Assembly: GCA_964628685.1 (NCBI GenBank)
Contig: CAZVNM010000002.1
Span: 62,001 to 126,000, forward strand
DNA: 64,000 nt
From: CALMEC01 sp964628685
Lineage (GTDB): Bacteria > Actinomycetota > Thermoleophilia > Miltoncostaeales > Miltoncostaeaceae
Direction of reading: 5' to 3'
A program made the translations under genes and the position numbers. Of this stretch, positions 19,605-28,812 are shown in pieces. Under the pieces are notes generated by a model that saw only the letters and a list, made by a program, of their open reading frames with translations, had not been told where the DNA came from and did no database searches. Position 1 is the stretch's first letter; each line of letters starts with the position of its first letter.

Positions 19605-20537
19605 ATGCTTGACATCCTCGCCCCTCGGATGGTCTACAACGAAGTCTCGGACACGACCGGCGTGTTCGAGGTGGAGCCGCTCGACCGCGGCTTCGGACAC
19701 ACCTTCGGCAACTCGCTGCGCCGGGTGCTGCTCTCCTCGCTGGAGGGCGCGGCCGTCACGTCGATCCGCATCGACGGTGTGCAGCACGAGTTCTCCACCA
19801 TCGAGGGCGTTCGCGAGGACGTGACCGACATCATCCTCAACCTCCGTGGGCTCGTCTGCCTGCTGCACGGTGAGGCCGGGGAGGTCGAGGTCGAGGTCAC
19901 CAAGAACGGGCCGGGTGTCGTCACCGCCGGTGAGATCCAGTGCCCGGCCGACCTCGAGATCCTGAACCCCGAGCTCGAGATCGCCAACCTCAACAAGGGC
20001 GCCCGCCTGGAGATGACCATCACGATCGCCCGGGGCATCGGCTACGTCCCGTCCGATCAGAACAAGGGCACCAACACCACCATCGGCGTCATCCCGGTCG
20101 ACTCGGCGTTCTCGCCGGTGCGTCGGGTGCGCTACGAGGTGAGCGCGGCGCGCGTCGGTCAGCGCACCGACTACGACAAGCTCACGCTCGAGATCGAGAC
20201 CAACGGCTCGGTGTCACCGCGTGACGCCATGGCCGAGGCCGCCGGCACGCTCATCACCCGCCTGTCGATGTTCGCCAACCCGGCCGCCGCCCAGGAGGTC
20301 GTGGAGGTCGAGGAGGGCGCGCCCAAGAGCGAGCTGTACGACGTCGAGATCGAGGAGCTCGAGCTCGGCGTGCGCGCGTTCAACTGCCTGCGTCGCGTGG
20401 GCATCGAGACCATCGGCGACCTTCTCTCCAAGACCGAGGGCGAGCTCGGGGCCATCCCGAACTTCGGCCGCAAGAGCATCGAGGAGGTCAAGGAGGTCCT
20501 TGCGACGCAGGGCCTCAGCCTCCGCGCCGACGACTGA
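19605..20537 (+). CDS. rpoA: RNA polymerase alpha subunit
   Basis: Alpha (310 residues) dimerises to seed RNA polymerase assembly. The N-terminal domain (to about 230) includes GFGHTFGNSLRRVLLSS. After an acidic linker the C-terminal helix-hairpin-helix domain (about 250-310) reads LRRVGIETIGDLLSKTEGEL and NFGRKSIEEVKE, for UP-element and activator contact. A 124-base gap with GC-rich palindromes separates it from rpsD. Confidence 0.97.
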   Translation: MLDILAPRMVYNEVSDTTGVFEVEPLDRGFGHTFGNSLRRVLLSSLEGAAVTSIRIDGVQHEFSTIEGVREDVTDIILNLRGLVCLLHGEAGEVEVEVTKNGPGVVTAGEIQCPADLEILNPELEIANLNKGARLEMTITIARGIGYVPSDQNKGTNTTIGVIPVDSAFSPVRRVRYEVSAARVGQRTDYDKLTLEIETNGSVSPRDAMAEAAGTLITRLSMFANPAAAQEVVEVEEGAPKSELYDVEIEELELGVRAFNCLRRVGIETIGDLLSKTEGELGAIPNFGRKSIEEVKEVLATQGLSLRADD

Positions 20538-20576
20538 CACCGACGCTCCACCAGCACTTCACCGAGGGGAACACCG

Positions 20577-20960
20577 ATGCGCCACCGCCGTCAAGGACCG
20601 AAGCTCAGCCGCACCAGCAGCCACCGCACCGCGCTCGGCGCCAACCTGGCGTCCGCGCTGCTCGAGCATGGGCGCATCCAGACGACCGAGGCCAAGGCCC
20701 GGCTCGCGCGCAGCGTCGCCGAGCGCGCCATCACCCTCGGCAAGGACGGCAGCCTGCACGCACGCCGGCAGGCCATCGCCCTGCTGCGCAACAAGCCCAT
20801 CAGCTACCGGCTGTTCAACGAGATCGCACCGGTCTTCAAGGACGTGCCGGGCGGCTACACGCGCACCATCAAGCTGGGACCGCGTCCGGGTGACGCCGCT
20901 CCGATGGTCCTCCTGGAGCTCTCGCGCGAGGTGCCGACGGCCGCCGCCGCGGCGGAGTAG
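20577..20960 (+). CDS. rplQ: 50S ribosomal protein L17
   Basis: L17 (127 residues) begins MRHRRQGPKLSRTSSHRTAL, with the GRIQTTEAKA segment and the GGYTRTIKLGPRPGDAAPM motif, all typical. It ends the alpha group and is followed by strong hairpins. Confidence 0.97.
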   Translation: MRHRRQGPKLSRTSSHRTALGANLASALLEHGRIQTTEAKARLARSVAERAITLGKDGSLHARRQAIALLRNKPISYRLFNEIAPVFKDVPGGYTRTIKLGPRPGDAAPMVLLELSREVPTAAAAAE

Positions 20961-20969
20961 CACGCATGC

Positions 20970-21005
20970 GTTCCGGGGCGCATCGCCCCGGAACGGGAGC
21001 GTCCC
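20970..21005 (+). terminator. Tandem hairpins after rplQ
   Basis: GTTCCGGGGC (20970-20979) and GCCCCGGAAC (20985-20994) form a perfect 10-bp stem with a 5-base loop; GGGA/TCCC (20995-21005) adds a small second hairpin. There is no T-run, so it is a terminator-like structure of the actinobacterial kind or a 3' stabiliser. Confidence 0.55.
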
Positions 21006-21139
21006 GGATGACGCACGTTGGTTGAGTGCCCGCCGTCGGCGCCGTCCGTCCGGTGGCGCACCCCGTGCGCGACGGTGACGGCTCGGCGGGCGGTGTCCCA
21101 CCCACCGCGTTGCGGTCTCGCGCGGATCGGTCGGCGGCG

Positions 21140-21874
21140 GTGACGACCCTCCGCCTGGTGATCGAGTACGACGGCAGGCGGTTTGCCGGCTGGGCTGCAC
21201 AGCCGGATCAGCGCACGGTCGAGGGCTGCCTCGTCGCGGCCCTGGCGACGGTGCTGCGACGTCCCCCGCTGCGCGTGCGGGTCGCCGGTCGCACCGATGC
21301 CGGCGTGAGCGCCACGGGGCAGGTCGCCTCCGTGGACGTGGACGGCGAGGTGGATCCGCACCGGCTGCTGCGTGGGCTGAACGGCGTGCTGCCGGACGAC
21401 GTGGTGGTGCGGGACCTCGTGATCGCGGCCGACGGCTTCGACGCCCGCGCCGACGCCCGCGCCCGCGCCTACGAGTACCGCGTCCTGCCGGGCGTGCGGT
21501 CGCCGCTCCGTCGGGACCGCGTGCTCTGGGTGCCGCAGCGCCTGGACGTCGACCTCATGCGGGAGGCCGCGGCGTTGACGGTGGGGCAGCACGACTTCAC
21601 GGCGTTCACCCCGACCAACACCGAGCACGTGTTCTTCGACCGCACGGTCGTTGACTGCGGATGGGACCGCCGTGACGACGAACTCGTCTTCCGCGTCGAG
21701 GCCGACGCCTTCCTGCGCAACATGGTGCGCGTGCTGGTTGGGACGATGCTGCAGGTGGGGCAGGGACGTTGGACGCTCGACCGCTACGCCGCGCTGCTGG
21801 AGGGCACGCCGCGGTCGGCGGCAGGGCCGACCGCCCCGGCCCACCCACTGACGCTCGTGGCGGTGCGCTACTGA
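21140..21874 (+). CDS. truA: tRNA pseudouridine(38-40) synthase
   Basis: TruA (244 residues) modifies uridines 38-40 in the anticodon arm. The catalytic Asp lies in AGRTDAGVSATGQ; other marks are YEYRVLPG and HDFTAFTPTN. The GTG at 21140 starts the conserved TLRLVIEYDGRRFAGW. Longer upstream starts give an unconserved extension. truA after rplQ is a common order. Confidence 0.94.
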   Translation: MTTLRLVIEYDGRRFAGWAAQPDQRTVEGCLVAALATVLRRPPLRVRVAGRTDAGVSATGQVASVDVDGEVDPHRLLRGLNGVLPDDVVVRDLVIAADGFDARADARARAYEYRVLPGVRSPLRRDRVLWVPQRLDVDLMREAAALTVGQHDFTAFTPTNTEHVFFDRTVVDCGWDRRDDELVFRVEADAFLRNMVRVLVGTMLQVGQGRWTLDRYAALLEGTPRSAAGPTAPAHPLTLVAVRY

Positions 21875-21921
21875 CACCCGGGCGTAGGCCCGGTCGGTGC
21901 CGACCGAACCGTGTGATCCCT

Positions 21922-21927
21922 TACAAT
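21922..21927 (+). promoter_or_regulatory. Candidate -10 element
   Basis: TACAAT (5/6 match) lies about 100 bases before the proposed start of the membrane gene; no clear -35. Confidence 0.3.
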
Positions 21928-22028
21928 GGCGGGTGGTGGCACGGTGCGCATCCAGCGTCGTGCGGGCCGACCGGAGCACGATCATCGTCCGACGCCTGAC
22001 AACCTCCCTCAAGCTGACCGGACGCCAC

Positions 22029-23021
22029 ATGCGACGGGGCGTGGCCGGAGCCGCGCTCGTTGTGCAGGTGCTCATCGTTCATCTGCTCGGGCTCGATACG
22101 CCGCCGCATGTGCTCGCCCTGGTGGGCGCCACCGGCGTGTGGTTGCTCGTGGCCGGCCCGCACGAACCGGTGGTGGGCCGCTCGCCACGCGCCACCCTGA
22201 GGCTCGTCGGGCGGGCCGACTGGGTCCCGGCGGTGCTCGGCCTCCTGATGGCGTCGGTCGGCGCCTACGCCGTGCTCTCGGCGTTGGTGCCGTCCATGGA
22301 GGAGCGCGTCGGCTTCCTGGACCGGGTGGGATCGCCACTTCTCGAGCCGGCCGCCGAGGTGTTCCGCCTGCCCCTCGGCGCGCTCCTCGTCGTCCTCGCC
22401 GTCCCGATCGCCCGCCGGAGACGATCCGCGCTGCCCGCGGCCGTGGCGGTCCTCGTGGCCATCGCGGCGCTCGACCTCATGCGCGGGCCCGCGCTCGATG
22501 ACGCGATCGTCGTCCTCGCGGTCGTCGCGGTCGCGGTCGTCTGCCGGTCGCGGTTCACCGTCCGCCCCGATCCGGCCACACTGGGTTCGGCCCTGCGCCG
22601 CGCGCCGGTCATCGCGGCGTGCATCTACGGCTCGGCGGTGGCGGCGGTCTGGGTAACGGCGTCCCACGCGACGCCGAACGTCACCTGGTCCCGCGCGCTC
22701 GGCCAGGCGGCGTCGATGCTCGTGCTCCTGCCCGGGCCGCTCACGTACCACGGACGCCTCGAGTTCCTGCCGCTCGCCATCGGGCTCGTGGGCCTGGGCG
22801 GCCTCCGCGATCGCCTGGACGCTGGGACGTCCACTGCGCACCGGGCGCGGTCGCATGACCGACGCGCAGCTGGCCGCATGCCTCGACACGGTGCGCGCCC
22901 AGGGGTCCGACACGCTGAGCTTCTTCAAACTCCGGCCGGACATCGACGCGCTGCGAAGCCCCGACGGCCGCGCGTTTCTCACGTCGCGCACCCGCGCCGG
23001 TGTGATGCTCGTCTCCGGTGA
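22029..23021 (+). CDS. Membrane domain of an MprF-like protein (5' part, probably frameshifted)
   Basis: The frame encodes six or seven hydrophobic segments up to about 22800 (for example VQVLIVHLLGL, VLGLLMASVGAYAVL, LLVVLAVPIA, AVAVLVAIAALDL). After that it becomes Arg/His/Pro-rich and unlike a protein, while the adjacent frame takes over with ASAIAWTLGRPLRTGRGR leading straight into the DUF2156 domain. In relatives I know, this membrane part and the DUF2156 domain form one polypeptide. So a single-base frame change near 22795-22805 is likely, either a real mutation or a sequencing error. Start is the ATG before MRRGVAGAAL; GTG codons further upstream are possible. Confidence 0.55.
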   Translation: MRRGVAGAALVVQVLIVHLLGLDTPPHVLALVGATGVWLLVAGPHEPVVGRSPRATLRLVGRADWVPAVLGLLMASVGAYAVLSALVPSMEERVGFLDRVGSPLLEPAAEVFRLPLGALLVVLAVPIARRRRSALPAAVAVLVAIAALDLMRGPALDDAIVVLAVVAVAVVCRSRFTVRPDPATLGSALRRAPVIAACIYGSAVAAVWVTASHATPNVTWSRALGQAASMLVLLPGPLTYHGRLEFLPLAIGLVGLGGLRDRLDAGTSTAHRARSHDRRAAGRMPRHGARPGVRHAELLQTPAGHRRAAKPRRPRVSHVAHPRRCDARLR

Positions 23022-23865
23022 CCCGGTCGGGCCACCCGACGCCGTGCCGAGGTTGATCGCGGCCGCCCGCGAGCACACCAGGCGCGAGGGGCTGCGCCTG
23101 GGGGTCATCGGCGCGTCGCAGGATGCGAAGGACGCCTGGCGGGAAGCCGGCCTGCGGCGCCTCTACCTGGGCGACGAGGCCATCGTCCGCACGGACGGCT
23201 TCACCCTGACGGGGCGGCCCATCCGCAAGGTCCGCCAGTCGGTGACGCGTCTCGAACGGCAGGGCTACACCCTGGCGTTCACCACGCTGGCCGAGTTGGA
23301 CGAGGCCGACGTGGCGGCGCTGCGTGCGGTCAGCGAGAACTGGCGTGGCGGCGTGCCGGAACGGGGCTTTTCGATGGCGCTCGACTCCATCGGGGGCGCG
23401 CACCAGCGTGAGACGACGCTCGTCATCGCCCGTGACGCGGCCGGAGCGGTCCGCGGCTTTCTGCAGTTCGTCCCGTGCTTCGGTCGCTCGGCGGTCTCGC
23501 TCGCGGCGATGCGCAGGAATCGCGACACCCCCAACGGGCTCACGGAGTTCATGGTCGCGCGCGCCATCGAACACTTCCGCGACCGCGGAATCGCGGAGGT
23601 CTCGCTCAACTTCGTGGTGTTCGCCCGATCGATGCGGGTGCCGGCGAACCGGCTGGAACGGGCGCTCGGCAGGATCCTGCTCTCCAGGTTGGGACGCGGC
23701 GTCCAGGTCGCGAGCCTGCACCGCTTCCACGCCAAGTTCTTCCCCGAGTGGGTGCCGCGGGACCTCTGGTACGAGGGTCGCATGGGACTGCTTCGCACGG
23801 GGTTGGCGGCGCTTCTGGCGGAGGGGCAGATCCCCGATCCGCTGCGCCGACGCCGGTCGGAGTGA
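22855..23865 (+). CDS. DUF2156 phosphatidylglycerol lysyltransferase-like domain
   Basis: This is the catalytic-type domain of MprF/LPG synthases (two GNAT-like folds), which transfer an amino acid from aminoacyl-tRNA to a membrane lipid. Recognisable marks are GSDTLSFFKLRPD, VSGDPVGPPD, GDEAIV, RPIRKVRQSVTRLE, GFSMALD, RNRDTPNGLTEF and LHRFHAKFFPEW. The nominal ATG has no ribosome site, and the frame upstream (to about 22801) already matches the family linker, so translation probably begins in the upstream membrane part (see the 22029 entry). Expected at the cytoplasmic membrane; the amino acid and lipid are unknown. Confidence 0.8.
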   Translation: MTDAQLAACLDTVRAQGSDTLSFFKLRPDIDALRSPDGRAFLTSRTRAGVMLVSGDPVGPPDAVPRLIAAAREHTRREGLRLGVIGASQDAKDAWREAGLRRLYLGDEAIVRTDGFTLTGRPIRKVRQSVTRLERQGYTLAFTTLAELDEADVAALRAVSENWRGGVPERGFSMALDSIGGAHQRETTLVIARDAAGAVRGFLQFVPCFGRSAVSLAAMRRNRDTPNGLTEFMVARAIEHFRDRGIAEVSLNFVVFARSMRVPANRLERALGRILLSRLGRGVQVASLHRFHAKFFPEWVPRDLWYEGRMGLLRTGLAALLAEGQIPDPLRRRRSE

Positions 23866-23939
23866 GGGCGCGGGCGACGCTCCGGGCATGCGCCCGTCAA
23901 TGGCGCTTCGGCGCGTGATGCGCGAGGACATCCGAAATG

Positions 23940-23977
23940 CCGAAGGGCCCGTGAATCACGGGCCCTTCGGTGTTCTT
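23940..23977. terminator. Bidirectional terminator
   Basis: CCGAAGGGCCCGTG (23940-23953) pairs perfectly over 14 bp with CACGGGCCCTTCGG (23957-23970), loop AAT; TGTTCTT follows on the + strand. It lies between two convergent genes and can serve both. Confidence 0.85.
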
Positions 23978-24018
23978 CCCCACAGCCCCTGGGCGTTCCC
24001 CAACGCCCGGAGGTCACG

Positions 24019-26403
24019 CTAGCCGGTCACCCTCGGGATGACGATGGCGCCGGCGACCCGGGCGACCTTGGTGGTCCGCCTGGCCGCGACCTGGGCGGCG
24101 TTGGCGGCGACGGCGGTCGCGCGGTTGATGCGGGATCCACTGACGTTCTTGCCGATCCGCACGCGGATGGTGACCGTCTTCGTGGCGCCCGGGGCGAGGT
24201 TGCCCACGTTCCACACCGGACGGCCGCGGGTGATCGTGGCGCCGGGCGCCCGGACCACCGTGTACCCGGCCGGGAGGATGTCACGGATGACGACCCTGGT
24301 CGCGGCGACCTTCGACGTGTTGCGCACCCGGATGCTGAACGTGATCACGCTGCCGGCCTTCGCGCTGGCGGGACCGACCTTGATGATCGAGAGCCGTGCC
24401 GTGCCCTTCGCGACCCCGGCGACCCGGACCTGGACCGGCACGTTCGTGCTGGGGGTCTGGGGCTGCGGGCTCGTCGGAGACTGCGGCGTGGTCGGGGTCT
24501 GAGGCGTCTCCGGTGTGGTCGGCGGGGTTTCCGGTGTGGTCGGCGGGATCTGCGGGGTGCAGACGTGGACCGAGGCGTCGGCCTCGCCGGTCACCGGGAT
24601 GGTGGTGCCGGGAGCCGTGCCGACCACCACGTTGGGGATGTCGTGGCAGGTGCCGGCGGCCGGCATCGGGACCGGACGGGTGTAGGTGAACGTGGTGGAC
24701 TCCGTGATCGCCGCGCCGTTTTCGAGGATGACGGGCGTCCCGTTGTTGAACGTGTCCAGCACGTCGATGGCGTTGCCGGTGACGGTCGTGGGCTCACCGA
24801 AGGTGAAGTCGCTCGACCCGGTCCGGTTCGCCTGCGGCGTTCCGTAGCTCACGGTCGCATCGACCGTACCGGCGGTGGCCGCGTCGACCTCGCAGGTGTA
24901 GGTGAAGGTGGCCGTCCCGCCGTTGGCGGTCGCCGACTTGGTGCCCGACTCGACGGTGCACGGGGTGCCCGCGACCGTCGCCGTGGCGCTGATGCCGCTG
25001 ATCGTGGCGTCGGTGGGGTTGGTGGCGGTGATGGTGCCGGTGACGGCGTGGCCGCTGTCGACGGGTGCGCTCTTGGTCGCGCTCACCGAGTAGGAGGCCG
25101 TCGCGTCGCCCGCCGTGTAGCTGGCCGACTTGGCGATCGCCCAGGTGTGGGCGCGTGCGAAGACGGTGGTGCTGTCGACCGTGACGCCGATCGCCTCGCG
25201 GCAGACCGTCACCGACGCGTCGGCCGAGTTCGGCGCACTGGACGTGTCGGTCGGCGTGACGGTCGCCGTGTTGGGCACGGCGCTGCACCCGGTGTCCGGG
25301 ACCGCGATCTCGCGGTCGTAGGGGAACGTGGTGGTCTCGGTGATGCCGGTGCCGTTCGCGAGGGCCTCCGCGTCGCCGCCGTTGAAGACGTCGGTGACAT
25401 CCGCTGCGTCACCCGTCAGGTTGATCTCGGCATCGGTGAAGTTGTAGGTGTCGGGCTGTGCGACGGCGGCCGGTGCGCTCGACGTCACCGTTGCCGAGAC
25501 CGAGCCGGCGGTGGTCGGTGTACCGGCGGGAAGAGTGCAGGTGAACGAGATGTCCGCCTTGCCCTTTGACGTGATGGACGTGGGCACCGCCGACGTCAGC
25601 GTGCAGGGCTGGCCGTCGCGCGTCACGGTGACGCCGATCCCGGTGACCGTGACCAGGCTGGGGTTGAGGATGTTGATAGTGCCGAGGATGCGGAAGTTGG
25701 TGTCCGCGGGGGCGCTCTTGGTCGCGGTGACCGTGTAGTGCGCCGTGGCGGTGTCGGCCGTGGTGTTCGGCTGGTCCACGACCGCGTTCTTGGTGATCGT
25801 CCAGGTGTGGGCGCGGTCGAACTCGGGGTTCGCGACGATCCCGGCCTTCAGGGCGGGCTCGTACGGGGGTGTCGTCCCGCACTCCAGGAGCATCGGGATC
25901 GCACGGTTGGGGACCGCCGACGTCTGGCTGCCACCGTGGTCGACCTGGGCGTGGACGTTCAGGTCGAGGTACTCCCGGGGGACGAGACCTTGGTAGGAGG
26001 CCTCCCAACCGATCGTCTGGCCGTTCTGGACGACGTACGCAAACGTGGCGGAGTTGCCGTCCACGAGCTTGTTGTTCCTGCCGAGCTTGACGAAGTTGTC
26101 GCCGTTGCTCGGGATGATCGTGACGCCGGGCACCGTCTGGACGGCCACGTAGAGCGTCCTGGAGGAGCAGTCGTACTGGAGCTTGAGCGTGCTCTCGACG
26201 ACCTTGTTCTCTTTGCCGGCTCGATGCATGTCCGAGAAGACCGGCACGTCGGCCCACTCGCTGAGGTTTCCGTCGACGACGGCGGTTCCGCCGGGAACCG
26301 CCGGCGACGTCGCCGCCGATACGGGGGCCGCGAGGGCGAAGACGGCACCGAGGGTGGCGATGCCGGTGATCTTCATCCCGTGGCGCTTCATCCATGTGCG
26401 CAT
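24019..26403 (-). CDS. Large secreted protein with repeated modules and a DUF11 domain
   Basis: The 794-residue product starts with a signal peptide (MKITGIATLGAVFALAAPVSA, cleavage near 30). Residues about 38-175 resemble a CBM9/DOMON-like beta domain (GTAVVDGNLSEWADVPV). Two homologous modules follow at about 198-402 and 417-616, each opening with AHTW-I-K and containing TVTATKSAP/SVSATKSAP and two conserved Cys. A Pro/Thr-rich linker (618-655) leads to a DUF11-type beta domain (668-775, SIIKVGPASAKAGSVITFSI). There is no LPXTG or membrane anchor, so it is secreted or held non-covalently. Start chosen at MRTWMKRHG behind AAAGGA. Ligand unknown. Confidence 0.75.
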   Translation of the reverse strand: MRTWMKRHGMKITGIATLGAVFALAAPVSAATSPAVPGGTAVVDGNLSEWADVPVFSDMHRAGKENKVVESTLKLQYDCSSRTLYVAVQTVPGVTIIPSNGDNFVKLGRNNKLVDGNSATFAYVVQNGQTIGWEASYQGLVPREYLDLNVHAQVDHGGSQTSAVPNRAIPMLLECGTTPPYEPALKAGIVANPEFDRAHTWTITKNAVVDQPNTTADTATAHYTVTATKSAPADTNFRILGTINILNPSLVTVTGIGVTVTRDGQPCTLTSAVPTSITSKGKADISFTCTLPAGTPTTAGSVSATVTSSAPAAVAQPDTYNFTDAEINLTGDAADVTDVFNGGDAEALANGTGITETTTFPYDREIAVPDTGCSAVPNTATVTPTDTSSAPNSADASVTVCREAIGVTVDSTTVFARAHTWAIAKSASYTAGDATASYSVSATKSAPVDSGHAVTGTITATNPTDATISGISATATVAGTPCTVESGTKSATANGGTATFTYTCEVDAATAGTVDATVSYGTPQANRTGSSDFTFGEPTTVTGNAIDVLDTFNNGTPVILENGAAITESTTFTYTRPVPMPAAGTCHDIPNVVVGTAPGTTIPVTGEADASVHVCTPQIPPTTPETPPTTPETPQTPTTPQSPTSPQPQTPSTNVPVQVRVAGVAKGTARLSIIKVGPASAKAGSVITFSIRVRNTSKVAATRVVIRDILPAGYTVVRAPGATITRGRPVWNVGNLAPGATKTVTIRVRIGKNVSGSRINRATAVAANAAQVAARRTTKVARVAGAIVIPRVTG

Positions 26404-26771
26404 TTGGGGTCCTTTGCTGGTGCGGGAAGAACACCTCAAACGTATGACGTCCTCCGAAATCCCCCTATACCCGATCGGACAGTTCGCCCCCTAGACGGAG
26501 GTATAGGCCGACCGGGCGGGGTCCGGTGGCGTCGTTCGGAGGCCCGCTCCGGCGAGCAAGGACGGCCGATGACGGTGGTGCGGCGGTCGTTGTCGCCGAC
26601 GCCGGCGCCCCACCGTTCGAGGGCGCTCCCACGCGACACCAGGGGCATCCGCCGACGCCCCGTGAGGCAGCCGGTCCGATCGTGCGGTACTCTTCTGGCA
26701 CTCTGGTCTCGAGAGTGCCAATGGTGCTCGGCCAGCGTGAACCGACAACCCGGTTGGGGAGGAGAGTGAGA
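26404..26771. other. Divergent promoter region, secreted protein / groES
   Basis: This 368-base gap holds the CIRCE operator for groESL (26696-26720) and must also hold the promoter for the minus-strand secreted protein; TATAGG on the minus strand near 26463-26468 is a weak candidate. I see no gene. Confidence 0.5.
26696..26720 (+). promoter_or_regulatory. CIRCE operator (HrcA site) of groESL
   Basis: TGGCACTC (26696-26703), nine bases, GAGTGCCA (26713-26720): a perfect CIRCE inverted repeat (classic form TTAGCACTC-N9-GAGTGCTAA). It is 52 bases before the groES start. HrcA binding here keeps the operon low until heat shock. A possible -10, TACTCT, lies just upstream at 26688-26693. Confidence 0.9.
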
Positions 26772-27086
26772 GTGAACCTGAAGCCACTCGGCGATCGCGT
26801 GATCGTGAAGGGCATCGACGCGGAGGAGGTCACCGCGAGCGGGATCGTCCTGCCGGACACCGCCAAGGAGAAGCCGCAGCGCGGCACCGTCCTCGCCGTG
26901 GGCGACGGCCGCTGGGAGGACGGCACGCGCGTCCCGCTGGACGTCGCCGAGGGTGACGAGGTCATCTACTCCAAGTACGGCGGCACCGAGGTCACGGTCG
27001 GCGACGACGACGTCCTCATCCTGGCCGAGCACGACATCCTCGCGGTGGTCACGGCCGACGCGAAGCCGAAGCGCGGCAAGAAGTAA
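26772..27086 (+). CDS. groES: Co-chaperonin GroES
   Basis: GroES (104 residues) caps GroEL. NLKPLGDRVIVKGIDAEEVTASGIVLPDTAKEKPQ (mobile loop region) is typical, as is YSKYGGTEV. The GTG is preceded by GGGGAGGAGAG at 26757-26766. Longer in-frame upstream starts would run through the CIRCE operator and are rejected. Confidence 0.97.
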   Translation: MNLKPLGDRVIVKGIDAEEVTASGIVLPDTAKEKPQRGTVLAVGDGRWEDGTRVPLDVAEGDEVIYSKYGGTEVTVGDDDVLILAEHDILAVVTADAKPKRGKK

Positions 27087-27122
27087 CCCGAGCAGAACCG
27101 ACGAAAGGGACAGAAACCCAGC

Positions 27123-28754
27123 ATGGGCAAAGAAATCAAGTTCCACGAAGAGGCGCGCCGCGCGCTCGAGCGTGGTGTCAACACCCTGGCCGACGCGGTC
27201 AAGGTGACCCTCGGCCCCAAGGGCCGCTACGTCGTGATCGACCGCAAGTTCGGCGCTCCGACCGTGACCAACGACGGTGTCACGATCGCGCGTGAGGTCG
27301 AGATCGAGGATCCGTTCGAGAACCAGGGTGCGCAGCTGGTGCGCGAGGTCGCGACCGCGACCAACGACGTCGCCGGTGACGGCACCACCACGGCCACGCT
27401 GCTCGCGCAGGCCATCGTGCGCGAGGGCCTCAAGAACGTGGCCGCCGGCGCCAACCCGATGGGGCTGAAGCGCGGCATCGAGGCCGCCGTCGACAACATC
27501 GTCGAGGCCGTCCAGAAGGCCGCGACCCCGGTCAAGGGCAAGGAGGACATCGCCCGCGTCGCCACCATCTCGGCGCGTGACCGCGGCATCGGCGACATCA
27601 TCTCCGAGGCGATCGAGAAGGTCGGCAAGGACGGCGTGGTCAACGTCGAGGAGGGCCAGACCTTCGGCATGGACCTCGAGTTCACCGAGGGCATGCAGTT
27701 CGACAAGGGCTACGTCAGCCCCTACATGGTCACCGACCCCGAGCGCATGGAGGCCGTCCTCGACGACGCCTACATCCTCATCCACGGCGGCAAGATCAGC
27801 ACCGTCAAGGACGTGCTCCCCCTGCTGGAGCGGGTCATCCAGACCGGCAAGCCGCTTCTCGTGATCGCCGAGGACGTCGAGGGCGAGGCCCTGGCGACCT
27901 TCATCGTCAACAAGCTGCGCGGCACGTTCACCGGCATCGTGGTCAAGGCCCCCGGCTTCGGCGACCGCCGCAAGCGAATGCTCGAGGACATCGCCATCCT
28001 CACCGGTGGCGAGGTCGTCTCCGAGGAGATGGGCCTCAAGCTCGAGAACACGCAGCTCTCGCAGCTCGGTCGTGCCCGCCGCGTGGTGGTCGGCAAGGAG
28101 AACACCACGATCATCGACGGTGCCGGTGACGGCGACGAGATCAAGGGCCGCATCCGGACCATCAAGGGCGAGATCGACAACACCGACTCGGACTACGACC
28201 GCGAGAAGCTCCAGGAGCGCCTGGCCAAGCTGGCCGGTGGCGTCGCCGTCGTCAAGGTCGGTGCCGCGACCGAGACCGAGATGAAGGAGAAGAAGCACCG
28301 CGTGGAGGACGCCCTCCAGGCGACCCGTGCCGCCCTCGAGGAGGGCATCGTGCCGGGCGGCGGTGTCGCGCTCATCAACGCGCTCCCCGCACTCGACAAG
28401 CTGGAACTGGAGGGTGAGGAGGCCGTGGGCGCCGCCATCGTGCGTCGTGCCCTGGAGGAGCCGCTTCGCCAGCTGGCCCAGAACGCCGGCCTCGAGGGGT
28501 CGGTCGTCGTCGGCAAGGTCAAGGACCTGAAGAAGGGCATGGGCCTCAACGTCGACACCGGCGAGTACGTCGACCTGGTGAAGACCGGCATCATCGACCC
28601 GGCCATGGTCACCCGCTCGGCGCTGCAGAACGCGGCGTCGATCGCCAAGAACATCATCACCACCGAAGCCCTGGTCGTCGACCAGCCCGGTGACGACCCG
28701 ATGGCGGGCGCCGGCATGCCCGGCGGCGGGATGCCCGGCGCGGGGATGATGTAA
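27123..28754 (+). CDS. groEL: Chaperonin GroEL
   Basis: GroEL (543 residues) is the 60-kDa folding chaperonin. VKVTLGPKGRYVVID and the ATP-binding GDGTTTATLLAQAI are intact, as are VVKAPGFGDRRKRML and the GGM-rich tail (GGGMPGAGMM). It is in an operon with groES under CIRCE control. Only one copy is in the window. Confidence 0.98.
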   Translation: MGKEIKFHEEARRALERGVNTLADAVKVTLGPKGRYVVIDRKFGAPTVTNDGVTIAREVEIEDPFENQGAQLVREVATATNDVAGDGTTTATLLAQAIVREGLKNVAAGANPMGLKRGIEAAVDNIVEAVQKAATPVKGKEDIARVATISARDRGIGDIISEAIEKVGKDGVVNVEEGQTFGMDLEFTEGMQFDKGYVSPYMVTDPERMEAVLDDAYILIHGGKISTVKDVLPLLERVIQTGKPLLVIAEDVEGEALATFIVNKLRGTFTGIVVKAPGFGDRRKRMLEDIAILTGGEVVSEEMGLKLENTQLSQLGRARRVVVGKENTTIIDGAGDGDEIKGRIRTIKGEIDNTDSDYDREKLQERLAKLAGGVAVVKVGAATETEMKEKKHRVEDALQATRAALEEGIVPGGGVALINALPALDKLELEGEEAVGAAIVRRALEEPLRQLAQNAGLEGSVVVGKVKDLKKGMGLNVDTGEYVDLVKTGIIDPAMVTRSALQNAASIAKNIITTEALVVDQPGDDPMAGAGMPGGGMPGAGMM

Positions 28755-28777
28755 TTCTCAATCGCCATCCGATTTGT

Positions 28778-28812
28778 GAACGGGGCCCTCATCTGAGGGC
28801 CCCGTTCGCATT
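28778..28812 (+). terminator. groEL terminator, first unit of a tandem array
   Basis: GAACGGGGCCCTC (28778-28790) and GAGGGCCCCGTTC (28795-28807) form a perfect 13-bp stem with loop ATCT, followed by GCATTTC. Confidence 0.8.

Noticed and set aside
21026..21139. Longer N-terminus of TruA
   Set aside because: Unconserved Pro/Gly/Arg stretch running back toward the rplQ hairpins; the GTG at 21140 fits the family.
26436..28298. 620-codon minus-strand frame opposite groEL
   Set aside because: Shadow frame caused by high G/C third positions; would also cross the CIRCE operator.
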